From contig OY760624.1 in NCBI GenBank assembly GCA_963663775.1, positions 2,418,001 through 2,482,000 of the forward strand: DNA of 64,000 nt, written 5' to 3'. Origin of the DNA: G963663775 sp963663775 (GTDB taxonomy: Bacteria > Bacillota > Clostridia > Oscillospirales > Butyricicoccaceae). The notes beneath the pieces are model-generated. The model searched no databases and had not been told where the DNA came from. It was given only the letters and a program-made list of their open reading frames with translations. The position numbers were made by a program, and so were the translations under genes. Below, piece by piece: positions 26,020 to 33,592 of the stretch. Position 1 is the stretch's first letter. Each line of letters starts with the position of its first letter.

Positions 26020-27186
26020 TTGCCCGTAGCCTACTTCAAATTCGGCGGTGTGATGTACGCCATGACGGCAACTGAAGCTGCCTGCTATGACAAGATGCTG
26101 AATGGTGCGCTCCGCTCCAAGATGGTATCTCTCACCAACAAGAATCTTCCGCTTTCCATGTTCCTGCAAACAGCGGATTTGGGATACCCTGCATGGGCAG
26201 GCAGTACGACCGCCAAGCAGGATGATTCCACCATTATCAACGCATTGGGCATCGGCATCATCTATTTTGATGCACCGCCAGAACCCAGTGAGGTCATAAG
26301 CGGCGATTTAGAATACCACACAGATACCGATGTGGTGACATCTATCTATGTATCTTCCCCATATGACTACACCCCAGATTCCAATAAAGAAATCACCATA
26401 ACCGCTTATGGGGCAAGCTACACAGAGCAATTCATTTGCCCGAAAGGCGGTCGGCAAATGATATGGCTTAGGTGGCATACCCCTAGCACGCCACAGACCG
26501 TAATGATTGCGGTTAGCGGTGCAGCGAGTGGTGCAGTCACCGCAAATATCGTGGGATTAGAGGAAAACGAACCGCCGAATCCGAATTTTTCAGACAGCAA
26601 CAAAACATTTCGATTGTCAGACGAACCCACAGCCGAATCAAACCTTAGCACCGCATGGTATAAGATATATGCCAAATGGGTGTCAGATGAGGGAGGAGGG
26701 CATTGGGAATTTCGGCAGCGCACATATTCTGCAACCCTCGATGTCAATTACAATCTTACTCCGGCAGCTCGTGTGCAAACCGAATATGATTTAGGGTTTG
26801 GCGATTGGAAGATGAAAAGCGGCTATGGCGTGGAAGCCGATGTAGCGGTTACGGTTTCAGGCGAAGGGGGTGTTTCGTCTTCGGATGTCACACCGGCACA
26901 GCATGTAGAAGCCTTATTCCCCGAGTTCGGATATGAAACCTATAATCGGTTTCTGACACCTGTAAATAGCGCAACTTACAATACTTCATGGCATTTCAAG
27001 CCGAATCGGTACTCTTATTACAGTGACCCTGTTCATTTCACACCGCTCTGGTATCCAGATGGAACCGATTACCCCGTTCCCATCACCGTAGAAGACGCAT
27101 GGACGCCAGACGGAACTGCAAAAGGCGCAGCGGCCAAAAGACCTGCTTCCTTCCGAAAAGGCGATTTATTACAAATCAAAGCTTGA
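26020..27186 (+). CDS. Uncharacterised beta-rich protein, probably 5'-truncated
   Basis: A stop codon directly precedes the first possible start (TTG 26020) and no ribosome site is visible, so the gene may have lost its 5' end; ATG at 26053 or 26062 are alternatives. The 388-residue product has no signal peptide and is rich in Thr, Tyr, Pro and Asp. A middle section looks like an Ig-like or surface-protein fold (EITITAYGASYTEQF, followed by a PSTPQTVMIAVSG segment). Phage- or ICE-encoded structural and surface proteins look similar, but I do not recognise the family. It lies between the Cys-rich pseudogene and the parB fragment. Confidence 0.5.
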   Translation: MPVAYFKFGGVMYAMTATEAACYDKMLNGALRSKMVSLTNKNLPLSMFLQTADLGYPAWAGSTTAKQDDSTIINALGIGIIYFDAPPEPSEVISGDLEYHTDTDVVTSIYVSSPYDYTPDSNKEITITAYGASYTEQFICPKGGRQMIWLRWHTPSTPQTVMIAVSGAASGAVTANIVGLEENEPPNPNFSDSNKTFRLSDEPTAESNLSTAWYKIYAKWVSDEGGGHWEFRQRTYSATLDVNYNLTPAARVQTEYDLGFGDWKMKSGYGVEADVAVTVSGEGGVSSSDVTPAQHVEALFPEFGYETYNRFLTPVNSATYNTSWHFKPNRYSYYSDPVHFTPLWYPDGTDYPVPITVEDAWTPDGTAKGAAAKRPASFRKGDLLQIKA

Positions 27187-27241
27187 TGCAATCAAGTGCC
27201 TGATAGGCAGACCCTCCAAATATAATCCATCCCCATCAGGG

Positions 27242-27721
27242 ATGCGTGTAGTTGGAAAACAATCCCTTGATATATTGGGGGCGCAAGTCGAGGAAAGCCG
27301 AAACCAGATATACCGCTATCTCCGCCTCACCAATCTGATTCCAGCATTGCAGACTGCGGTAGATGAGAAAAAGATAGGTTTGAACGTCGGTGCAACCCTT
27401 TCCTTCCTCCGCATCGAAAATCAAAAAGCGCTTGAAGCCTTCTGTTTTCAGACACATAGCATATGCACCAGCCAATCGCTGGCAAATCGGCTTCGGCAAA
27501 TAGAAGCTGACGGTGCACGATTCACGCCCGATATTCTCGAAAGTTTTGTAGCACCCAGCGGAAAGAATCTGCGGGATGTAATGATTCCGTACCAAACTGT
27601 GCAGCACTACTTTCCAGAAGAAATGTCCAGCCAAGAGATTACGCAAACCATCAAAAACGCACTGCAGCTATACTTCACCAAAGAACGCACGGAGCACAGC
27701 AAATATTCCGACCATCCGTGA
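27242..27721 (+). pseudogene. parB fragment (N-terminal half missing)
   Basis: The 159-residue frame aligns by eye with the middle of the intact ParB at 29727-30986: ILGAQVEESRNQIYRYLRL here corresponds to VLAAQVGESKDQVRRYIRL there, the KorB/HTH DNA-binding region. The N-terminal ParB nuclease-like domain is absent and no ribosome site precedes ATG 27242. A small hairpin (CATCCCC...GGGATG) sits just upstream, at the place where the intact gene has its palindromes. The C-terminal part (ILESFVAPSGKNLRDVMIPY) resembles other plasmid ParB proteins. It is a relic of a second partition locus. Confidence 0.65.
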
Positions 27722-27785
27722 TTTTCTTTTTCTTCCGTAAATCATCCCACGCATTTTAACCAGAAATTTATCTGGGATGCGGGAT

Positions 27786-27914
27786 GTTGCCGAACGGCAA
27801 CCCCATTTTTGCGAAAATGGCAGGATAAGGTGTGTTACACACACACCACAACCGCTTGAAAGCAAAGCTTTCAACGTGTATTACATATGTATTTTCGTGA
27901 TACATATGTAATAC
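27786..27914. repeat. Palindrome cluster behind the parB fragment
   Basis: Four perfect inverted repeats lie within 130 bases of gene-free DNA: 27786-27801 (GTTGCCG arms), 27803-27820 (CCATTTT arms), 27856-27874 (TTGAAAGC arms) and 27878-27914 (15-base arms GTATTACATATGTAT, loop 7). GTGTTAC/GTAACAC motifs surround them up to the next gene. The layout suits a replication origin or partition site of the former plasmid. The 300 bases 27722-28026 hold nothing else I recognise. Confidence 0.65.
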
Positions 27915-28026
27915 ATTCCACATTTGAAGCACAGAATTGTTGCAGCGAAAAAATGAAAAACCATGTGTTACACGCATCTGTTTTGTGTTTTGTTTGTAAC
28001 ACAAACTATTTTAGGAGGATATTTTT

Positions 28027-28377
28027 ATGAGCAAGAAGAAACGCAAGCACCCCAAACGCCGTAACTCGGACAACCCCATATACGAAATCAAGCTAAAGAA
28101 AACTGTAGACAAAGATTACACAAACATTCCATACAGCCTTCTGGATGCCAAGCTTTCTGATGCAGCATTCTGCGTGGCAACGTATCTCTATTACTATCGG
28201 GAGAGTATTTCCCGTCAGTATCCAGGAGTAGGTCTGTTGGCGTTGGCGCAGAAGATGCCCCTGGATATTGTGCAGGGCTGTGAAAAAGAGCTGATAGCAG
28301 CGGGTGTGCTCATGCTCCAGGAGGACGGCTCCTTTGACCTGAAGGATGCCGTAGATGTTGAACCCGACAGCGAATAA
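28027..28377 (+). CDS. Small winged-helix-like replication/regulatory protein
   Basis: The 116-residue protein starts at ATG 28027 with AGGAGG upstream. A very basic N-terminus (KKKRKHPKRR) leads into a helical domain (NIPYSLLDAKLSDAAFCVATYLYYYR) like the N-terminal helix-turn-helix of DnaD- or RepA-type replication proteins, ending in an acidic tail. It lies between the palindrome cluster and a larger winged-helix protein in the same direction, so a joint role in plasmid replication or its control is likely. No specific family is recognised. Confidence 0.55.
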   Translation: MSKKKRKHPKRRNSDNPIYEIKLKKTVDKDYTNIPYSLLDAKLSDAAFCVATYLYYYRESISRQYPGVGLLALAQKMPLDIVQGCEKELIAAGVLMLQEDGSFDLKDAVDVEPDSE

Positions 28378-28412
28378 AGATGTAACAAAATTCAGATGAG
28401 GAGAACGTTCAC

Positions 28413-29519
28413 ATGCATAAGAAGCACGACCCTGCCTTTCGTTTCCCGCAGCTGCTGGCGGATGATACCGAACTGGACACCTGTGCAAAGCAACTAGCAC
28501 TGACGATGTTCAGTCTTGCAGATTCACAAACAGGCATCCTCTGCAAAAGCCAACGATATTTGGCGAAAGTTTCTTGTATGTCTCCTGCGACTGTCAATAA
28601 GCACCTAAAAAGCTTAGAGCGTGCAGGATATATCGAAATCAAGAAACAAAAGGCTCGTTACAACCGAGAAAAAGGGCATCCCACGGGTCGTGCTTCTGTG
28701 TATGTTTGTATTGTCCCCAAAACAGGCTATCTCCTGATTCCGTATCGCCTTCTGCATCGGATACGTGCATTGAAGATACACGGTGCACAAATTGTGGTGT
28801 TCCTCTGCGTTTACCGTCAGATGCGCAACGGGCGTGCATATCCCAGCCGTACTCTGGTAATGCGTAAAACCGGACTGTCAGAAAGCTGTGTCAATGAAGC
28901 ACTAAAGGAGTTGGTCAAGGCAAATCTGCTATATAAACAGCATTGCAAGAAGCAAAACGGTGCATTCTCCTGCAACTCGTACTTTCTGCTGCAGCCTGTA
29001 ACTGTACCTTCTCCTGCTTGTCCGCTTTCCGCAGATGCTGCCCCCAAAAAGAATCGGGGGCAACATTGGCAGCCACGTACACAACTGCTAGTGCAAGTTG
29101 CATACAACCACCCTATGCCTGACAAGGGACTCGTTCGGCTGCGCCGACGTGCGCAAGCGCACGCCCTTGCAGGCGGGTGTCTGTATGCTTTGTCGATACC
29201 AAGGATTGTGACAGCGACCCCTCACGGGGTCGTGCCACAACCCATCATGAAACGAGAGAACGAAAGGACGGCACTGACTATGAAAACTACAATAGAAATT
29301 GCAGGTATAACCATCGCAATATTTGGAAACGAAGAAATGGAAAAGAACGTCAAAAGAAGAATCGAAGCAGTCCAAGAAGAAAACAAACCCATCCCCGAAA
29401 ACCATCCCGTAAACATGTGTAATATGGGTGTCGTACTAGGCACGATAAGCACCCTTTTCTGGCTCGGAATAATACCATATGGTGACATCGCACGGCTAAC
29501 AAAAGCTCTAGGGCACTAG
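28413..29519 (+). CDS. Tandem winged-helix replication-type protein with C-terminal add-on
   Basis: Residues 1-90 and about 110-185 each form a winged helix (TVNKHLKSLERAGYIEIKK; SCVNEALKELVKANLLY), as in plasmid replication initiators and MarR-like regulators. From about residue 215 the reading frame runs through DNA that looks non-coding, with palindromes at 29147-29162 (CGTGCGC arms) and 29216-29233 (CGACCCC arms). The last 79 residues can be read as an independent small protein starting at ATG 29280 (AAAGGA upstream) with one hydrophobic span (VVLGTISTLFWLGIIPYG). So this may be two genes merged by loss of a stop. It belongs to the plasmid-like island. Confidence 0.55.
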   Translation: MHKKHDPAFRFPQLLADDTELDTCAKQLALTMFSLADSQTGILCKSQRYLAKVSCMSPATVNKHLKSLERAGYIEIKKQKARYNREKGHPTGRASVYVCIVPKTGYLLIPYRLLHRIRALKIHGAQIVVFLCVYRQMRNGRAYPSRTLVMRKTGLSESCVNEALKELVKANLLYKQHCKKQNGAFSCNSYFLLQPVTVPSPACPLSADAAPKKNRGQHWQPRTQLLVQVAYNHPMPDKGLVRLRRRAQAHALAGGCLYALSIPRIVTATPHGVVPQPIMKRENERTALTMKTTIEIAGITIAIFGNEEMEKNVKRRIEAVQEENKPIPENHPVNMCNMGVVLGTISTLFWLGIIPYGDIARLTKALGH

Positions 29520-29726
29520 CCTGTACTGCAAGATTATGGGCGGATGCACAAGCAACTCCTTGTGCACTCTGCCCCTGCAGACCGCCCGTCCGACACGCTA
29601 CAGCAGTAACCGTTTGTGCATATTGCCACCATAGCAGAGCTGGAAGCCGTGCTGCGCATCCAGCTCACTGGGTAGAGGGTGAATATATCCGTCCTCAATC
29701 AGGTTCTTGAAAGGAGCTGTAAAAAA

Positions 29727-30986
29727 ATGGACAACACAGAAACCACAATCATTGACGGTGTTTCCAACAAGCCGCAGAGCAAGGCGCTTGATTTGCTGTT
29801 TGGCGGCGCAAGTGCACCCACACCTCAGACAGAGGGTGTGCAAAAAATACAGGTGGAGGAGCTGCACACCTTCCCAAACCATCCGTTCGCAGTGCGTGAG
29901 GACAGCGATATGGACGCTCTGATTGACAGCATCCGTCAAAACGGTGTACTCATGCCGTTGCTTGTACGTGCTGACCCAAAGGGTGGCTATCAGCTGATTT
30001 CTGGACATCGTCGCACACACGCAGCACGTGCGGTCGGACTGACCGAAGTGCCTGCCATCATCGAAGACCTGACAGACGAGGCAGCAACCATCCAAATGGT
30101 CGATTCCAATCTCCACCGTGAACGTATTTTGCCCAGTGAGAAGGCGAAAGCGTACAAAATGCGGTTGGATGCAATGAAACGTCAGGGCAAACGAACTGAT
30201 TTAACTTCGTCCCCATCGGGGACAAAGTTAAATGAAACCACAGATGTTCCAACTTGTGCGCCAATGGCGCACAAGTTAAATCCAAAGTCCCGTGATGTGC
30301 TTGCTGCACAGGTTGGAGAAAGTAAAGACCAAGTCCGTCGCTATATCCGCCTGAACCATCTCATCCCACCGCTGCTGGGCATGGTGGACGCAGGCGAAAT
30401 ACCGCTTCGTGCAGCAGTCGAGCTTTCCTACTGCAACAAGGGATGGCAAGAGTATGAGCTGGATATGTACCAGCACGATACCCAAGCAACCGTTGAGCGT
30501 GCGGAAACGGCACGCCGACTAAGCGATGCAGACAAGGAGGGCAAGGATTTGCAATCCATGAGTGCCATTGTCCGAGAGGAACGTGAGCGGAAAGAACGTG
30601 AACGCATCGAAAAAGAAGAAGCTACCCTGCGTGGTGAGCTGCGTAAGCCACGGCGTGTGGTGCTAACGGAGGATGACCTTTCCCTCTATTGGTCTGAACT
30701 CATTCCTTCCAAGCAGGTCAAAGCGGATTTGCTCCATATCCTTGCAAGCAGGCAGCACAGCGATGATGATGAAATTGCGTGGGACGCAGCCAAAGCGAAG
30801 GTTGCGCTTCCAGTCGTGCATCATCCAGATGACCCCTATGAAATCACCTGTCCAATTTGCGGCACTGACCTGTATGGAGGTCCTCGCACCTTCTATCCAA
30901 GACAGGGAAGCACCCATAAAAGCCCCATTAACTTTTGCTGGGTCTGCGCACAGCGTCTGGATTGGGGGGACATCGACACCGAATAA
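29727..30986 (+). CDS. parB: ParB/RepB/Spo0J-family partition protein
   Basis: The 419-residue protein starts at ATG 29727 after AAAGGAG. It has the ParB N-terminal domain (PFAVREDSDMDALIDSIRQN, PLLVRADPKGGYQLISGHRR, with the CTPase-type GHRR motif) and a linker encoded by two palindromes (30199-30277). A KorB-type helix-turn-helix (VLAAQVGESKDQVRRYIRL), a long charged helix, and a C-terminal Cys pattern (CPICGTDL, FCWVCAQRL) that probably binds zinc follow. Plasmid and ICE ParB proteins of gut Clostridia share this build. No parA gene is in the window, so the partition system is incomplete or uses a distant ParA. Confidence 0.85.
   Translation: MDNTETTIIDGVSNKPQSKALDLLFGGASAPTPQTEGVQKIQVEELHTFPNHPFAVREDSDMDALIDSIRQNGVLMPLLVRADPKGGYQLISGHRRTHAARAVGLTEVPAIIEDLTDEAATIQMVDSNLHRERILPSEKAKAYKMRLDAMKRQGKRTDLTSSPSGTKLNETTDVPTCAPMAHKLNPKSRDVLAAQVGESKDQVRRYIRLNHLIPPLLGMVDAGEIPLRAAVELSYCNKGWQEYELDMYQHDTQATVERAETARRLSDADKEGKDLQSMSAIVREERERKERERIEKEEATLRGELRKPRRVVLTEDDLSLYWSELIPSKQVKADLLHILASRQHSDDDEIAWDAAKAKVALPVVHHPDDPYEITCPICGTDLYGGPRTFYPRQGSTHKSPINFCWVCAQRLDWGDIDTE
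30199..30277. repeat. Two perfect palindromes inside parB
   Basis: 30199-30233 (arms ATTTAACTT-c-GTCCCC and GGGGAC-a-AAGTTAAAT, loop ATC) and 30251-30277 (arms AACTTGTGCGCC and GGCGCACAAGTT, loop AAT) follow each other within the linker. They encode two related peptides (SSPSGTKLN, CAPMAHKLN). The truncated parB has a smaller hairpin at the same position. Confidence 0.8.
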
Positions 30987-31011
30987 TGTGGTTTTTCTTT
31001 TTCCACAAATA

Positions 31012-31150
31012 CTCTCTGGATGCCCTCAGAGAGGGTGTACAGAGAGTTTGCAAGCACTGAATTTTGTGTACACACGTACACGTGTATACATAAAATTCGC
31101 TTGTTAGGGGAAACCCCTAAGACCCCAATACAGGATTCCGTAGGACGGAA
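31012..31150. repeat. Palindrome cluster behind the intact parB (origin, centromere or oriT candidate)
   Basis: Inverted repeats at 31012-31033 (CTCTCTG arms), 31059-31098 (40 bases, imperfect, GAATTTT...AAAATTC), 31104-31120 (TTAGGGG arms, loop AAA) and 31136-31150 (TTCCGT arms, loop AGG). The 300 bases between parB and the IS30 transposase hold no gene. No relaxase gene follows; an IS30 element takes that place. Confidence 0.65.
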
Positions 31151-31294
31151 GGAACCTTACAATACGATATGAAAACAATTCCATATCGCCTTTAGAATCT
31201 CGGTGTACCTTCACTCAATTTGTCAATACGTGGTTATTATGCTATACTCTTTTGGTTCGGAAATTTCTGCCTATCTGTAAAAGGAGTGTTTCAC

Positions 31295-32332
31295 ATGAGA
31301 AGATTTAAGCATTTAAGCCATACCGACCGCCTTCGCATTGAAACCATGCAGAAGGACGGCAAAACACCACGGGAAATGGCTGAACGAATTGGCGTACATA
31401 TTTCAACAATCTATCGTGAACTCAAAAGAGGGGTCTATGAACATCTCAATATGGACTATACAACCGAGGTGCGCTACAGCCCTGATATTGCACAGCAGCG
31501 GTATCGGTCAAATCTCGCAGCAAAGGGACCCGCTCTCAAGATTGGGACTGACCATGCGCTTGCTAAATACATCGAGCGCAGAATTCTCAAGGATGATTAT
31601 TCCCCTGCTGCGGTGTTAGGTGAGATACGCAATTCTCCAAATCTCAGCTTCAAGACTTCGATTTCAGAAATGACGCTCTACACGTACATAGACAAGGGAA
31701 TTTTTCTAACCCTCACGAATAAGAATCTTCCTGTGAAGGATAAGAAAAAGCGGACATACCGCAAAGTGAAGGCAGCACGTCCACCAAAGGGAGAGAGCAT
31801 CGAGAAACGACCAGAAGTGATTAACACTCGTTCTACCTTTGGACATTGGGAAATGGACACAGTCGAGGGGAAACAAGGCACAAAGCCACGCCTGCTCGTG
31901 CTCACGGAACGTTTAACCCGCCAAGAGATCGTTTCCCGTATTCCAGATGGCACAGCTGCAAGCGTTGTGAAGGCTCTGGATGCGTTGGAACGGAAGTACG
32001 GGAAAGCGATGTTCAAACAGATATTTCAGACGATTACCGTTGACAACGGCGCAGAGTTTGCAGACTGCAAAGGCATGGAGAAATCCAGACGGGGCAAAGG
32101 TAAACGGACAACAGTCTATTACTGTCATCCGTATGCCTCTTGCGAGCGTGGCTCAAATGAGAACCAAAATAAAATGCTTAGACGCCACTTCCCCAAAGGA
32201 ACAAGCTTTGAAAATGTGACAGATGCAGCCATAGCCAAAGCTACGGAATGGGTCAACCATTATCCACGAGAGATATTCGATTTCAGTTCTTCAGAAGAGC
32301 GATTTCAGGAGCAAATGGCTACTCTCACATAA
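31295..32332 (+). CDS. IS30-family transposase
   Basis: The 345-residue protein starts at ATG 31295 behind AAAAGGAG. An N-terminal HTH (LSHTDRLRIETMQKDGKTPR, STIYRELKRG) is followed by the DDE domain: aspartate in GHWEMDTVEGKQG, aspartate in TVDNGAEF, and glutamate in the SNENQNKMLRRHFPKG segment. Length and all three acidic residues are intact, so it may still be active. I could not define the terminal inverted repeats. It marks the right end of the plasmid-like island. Confidence 0.9.
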   Translation: MRRFKHLSHTDRLRIETMQKDGKTPREMAERIGVHISTIYRELKRGVYEHLNMDYTTEVRYSPDIAQQRYRSNLAAKGPALKIGTDHALAKYIERRILKDDYSPAAVLGEIRNSPNLSFKTSISEMTLYTYIDKGIFLTLTNKNLPVKDKKKRTYRKVKAARPPKGESIEKRPEVINTRSTFGHWEMDTVEGKQGTKPRLLVLTERLTRQEIVSRIPDGTAASVVKALDALERKYGKAMFKQIFQTITVDNGAEFADCKGMEKSRRGKGKRTTVYYCHPYASCERGSNENQNKMLRRHFPKGTSFENVTDAAIAKATEWVNHYPREIFDFSSSEERFQEQMATLT

Positions 32333-32368
32333 GGTGCGAATATTTTTGGGATTTTTCGCATTTAACTA

Positions 32369-32397
32369 TTGACGTTTCATTCGTTCTCGTTTATAAA
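32369..32397 (+). promoter_or_regulatory. Orphan sigma-A promoter reading into the SLH gene in antisense
   Basis: TTGACG (32369-32374) and TATAAA (32392-32397) are 17 bases apart, downstream of the IS30 transposase. The only gene ahead, at 32454-33428, is on the other strand. Confidence 0.45.
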
Positions 32398-32453
32398 TAT
32401 AGGTTCTAGACATGCAAATAAACGGTACACAAAAGTATCTATTCCAACAATTG

Positions 32454-33428
32454 TTAAGTTTCCATCAGTAGCATGGCTTCATATAGCATTTCACAAGCCG
32501 TTTCCTTGCTGATTTTAATATTAGAAGGTGCTGTTGATAGAACATCGGCCGCTTCCAATCGAGCTGTTGCAGTTGCTGCCCATACAGGCACACAGGCTTC
32601 TGTCAATGCAGCAACTGGTGTCGGCGCATCAAAGTTCTCTGTCAGCATATTATTGATAATCACACACGCTTCTGCATCGGTAATCGGATTTTCTCCTCTG
32701 ATTTCTGCAGTTCCCGCAGCGGTCAAATATCCGCTGACCAATCCGTTTTCGGCAGCTGCACTGATATAGGGCTTTGCCCAAGGAGATATGCCTGCATCAT
32801 CAATAAAATCTGTTTGTGCGGTTTCTGTAATGGGCAAATGAGAAATGGCGGATGCCATTGCAATAAACTCGCTTCGAGTAACAGTGGCGGACGGATGGAA
32901 GAAATAAGAGGTGCCAATTTTTTCACCCGTTACAACCCCTTTTTGCGACAGACAAATTGCCGCATATTGATGAGGGTTGTTGCCCATATCCGCATATGTG
33001 ATTTTTGCAGTATTTTTCTTAATTCTGATTTTAATGTGTGCAGGTTCAGACGTATTTCCGGTGGTGTCAATGGCGCTGTACGTGAATTTGTCCGTACCTG
33101 TCTTACTAAATGGCGTATATTTTAAAATGTCCCCTTCAATGATTGCCGAACCCAAGCGCGGTGCATCAATCAGCTTGAATACAACTGAATCACCATCTGC
33201 ATCGGTTGCAGACAGCGGAATTTCAATATAGACGCCGCAAAATGTTTCGCCTGTAACATCCAACGCAACAGGTGCATTACAAGTAGCAACCACCGCTTGC
33301 AGACTGTTTTCCGTGGATAAGCGAGAAAACCATGCACCAAATGCAGCCGGAATGGATAATCCAATAACCGGAAACATAAGTGCGGTGCAAATCAATCCGC
33401 GCAAAGAAAATTTATTTTTGCTTTTCAT
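32454..33428 (-). CDS. Exported protein with Ig-like (Big_9/cadherin-type) and S-layer homology domains
   Basis: The 324-residue protein starts at ATG 33428 (AAAGGATG upstream); an in-frame start at 33455 is less likely. A signal peptide (basic KSKNKFSLRG, then a hydrophobic run to about residue 35) is followed by a repeat domain (ATDADGDSVVFKLIDAPRLG, TDKFTYSAIDTTGNTSEP) common in surface proteins. About two S-layer homology modules (TVTRSEFIAMASAISHLP, AKPYISAAAENGLVSGY, PITDAEACVIINNML) follow, which bind secondary cell-wall polymer. It is probably anchored on the cell surface. The gene stands alone, convergent with the IS30 transposase. Confidence 0.8.
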   Translation of the reverse strand: MKSKNKFSLRGLICTALMFPVIGLSIPAAFGAWFSRLSTENSLQAVVATCNAPVALDVTGETFCGVYIEIPLSATDADGDSVVFKLIDAPRLGSAIIEGDILKYTPFSKTGTDKFTYSAIDTTGNTSEPAHIKIRIKKNTAKITYADMGNNPHQYAAICLSQKGVVTGEKIGTSYFFHPSATVTRSEFIAMASAISHLPITETAQTDFIDDAGISPWAKPYISAAAENGLVSGYLTAAGTAEIRGENPITDAEACVIINNMLTENFDAPTPVAALTEACVPVWAATATARLEAADVLSTAPSNIKISKETACEMLYEAMLLMET

Positions 33429-33528
33429 AATGAAGCCATCCTTTCCATTTATCACTTGACCTTATTTTAAGCAATTTGTTAGATTTTATTCTTCAGCGGA
33501 TTTAAATAAAATATATCTGCAAAAAAGC

Positions 33529-33557
33529 TTGCCGTATGCTATTATTTGTGGCATAAT
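33529..33557 (+). promoter_or_regulatory. Promoter of guaA
   Basis: TTGCCG (33529-33534) and CATAAT (33552-33557) with a 17-base spacer leave a leader of only about 30 bases, too short for a purine riboswitch. Confidence 0.7.
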
Positions 33558-33592
33558 TTTAATATTAAACATGTTTATGAGAGGGAGATTCC

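Noticed and set aside
33480..33592. Purine riboswitch upstream of guaA
   Set aside because: The promoter at 33529-33557 leaves a leader of about 30 bases, too short for the aptamer.
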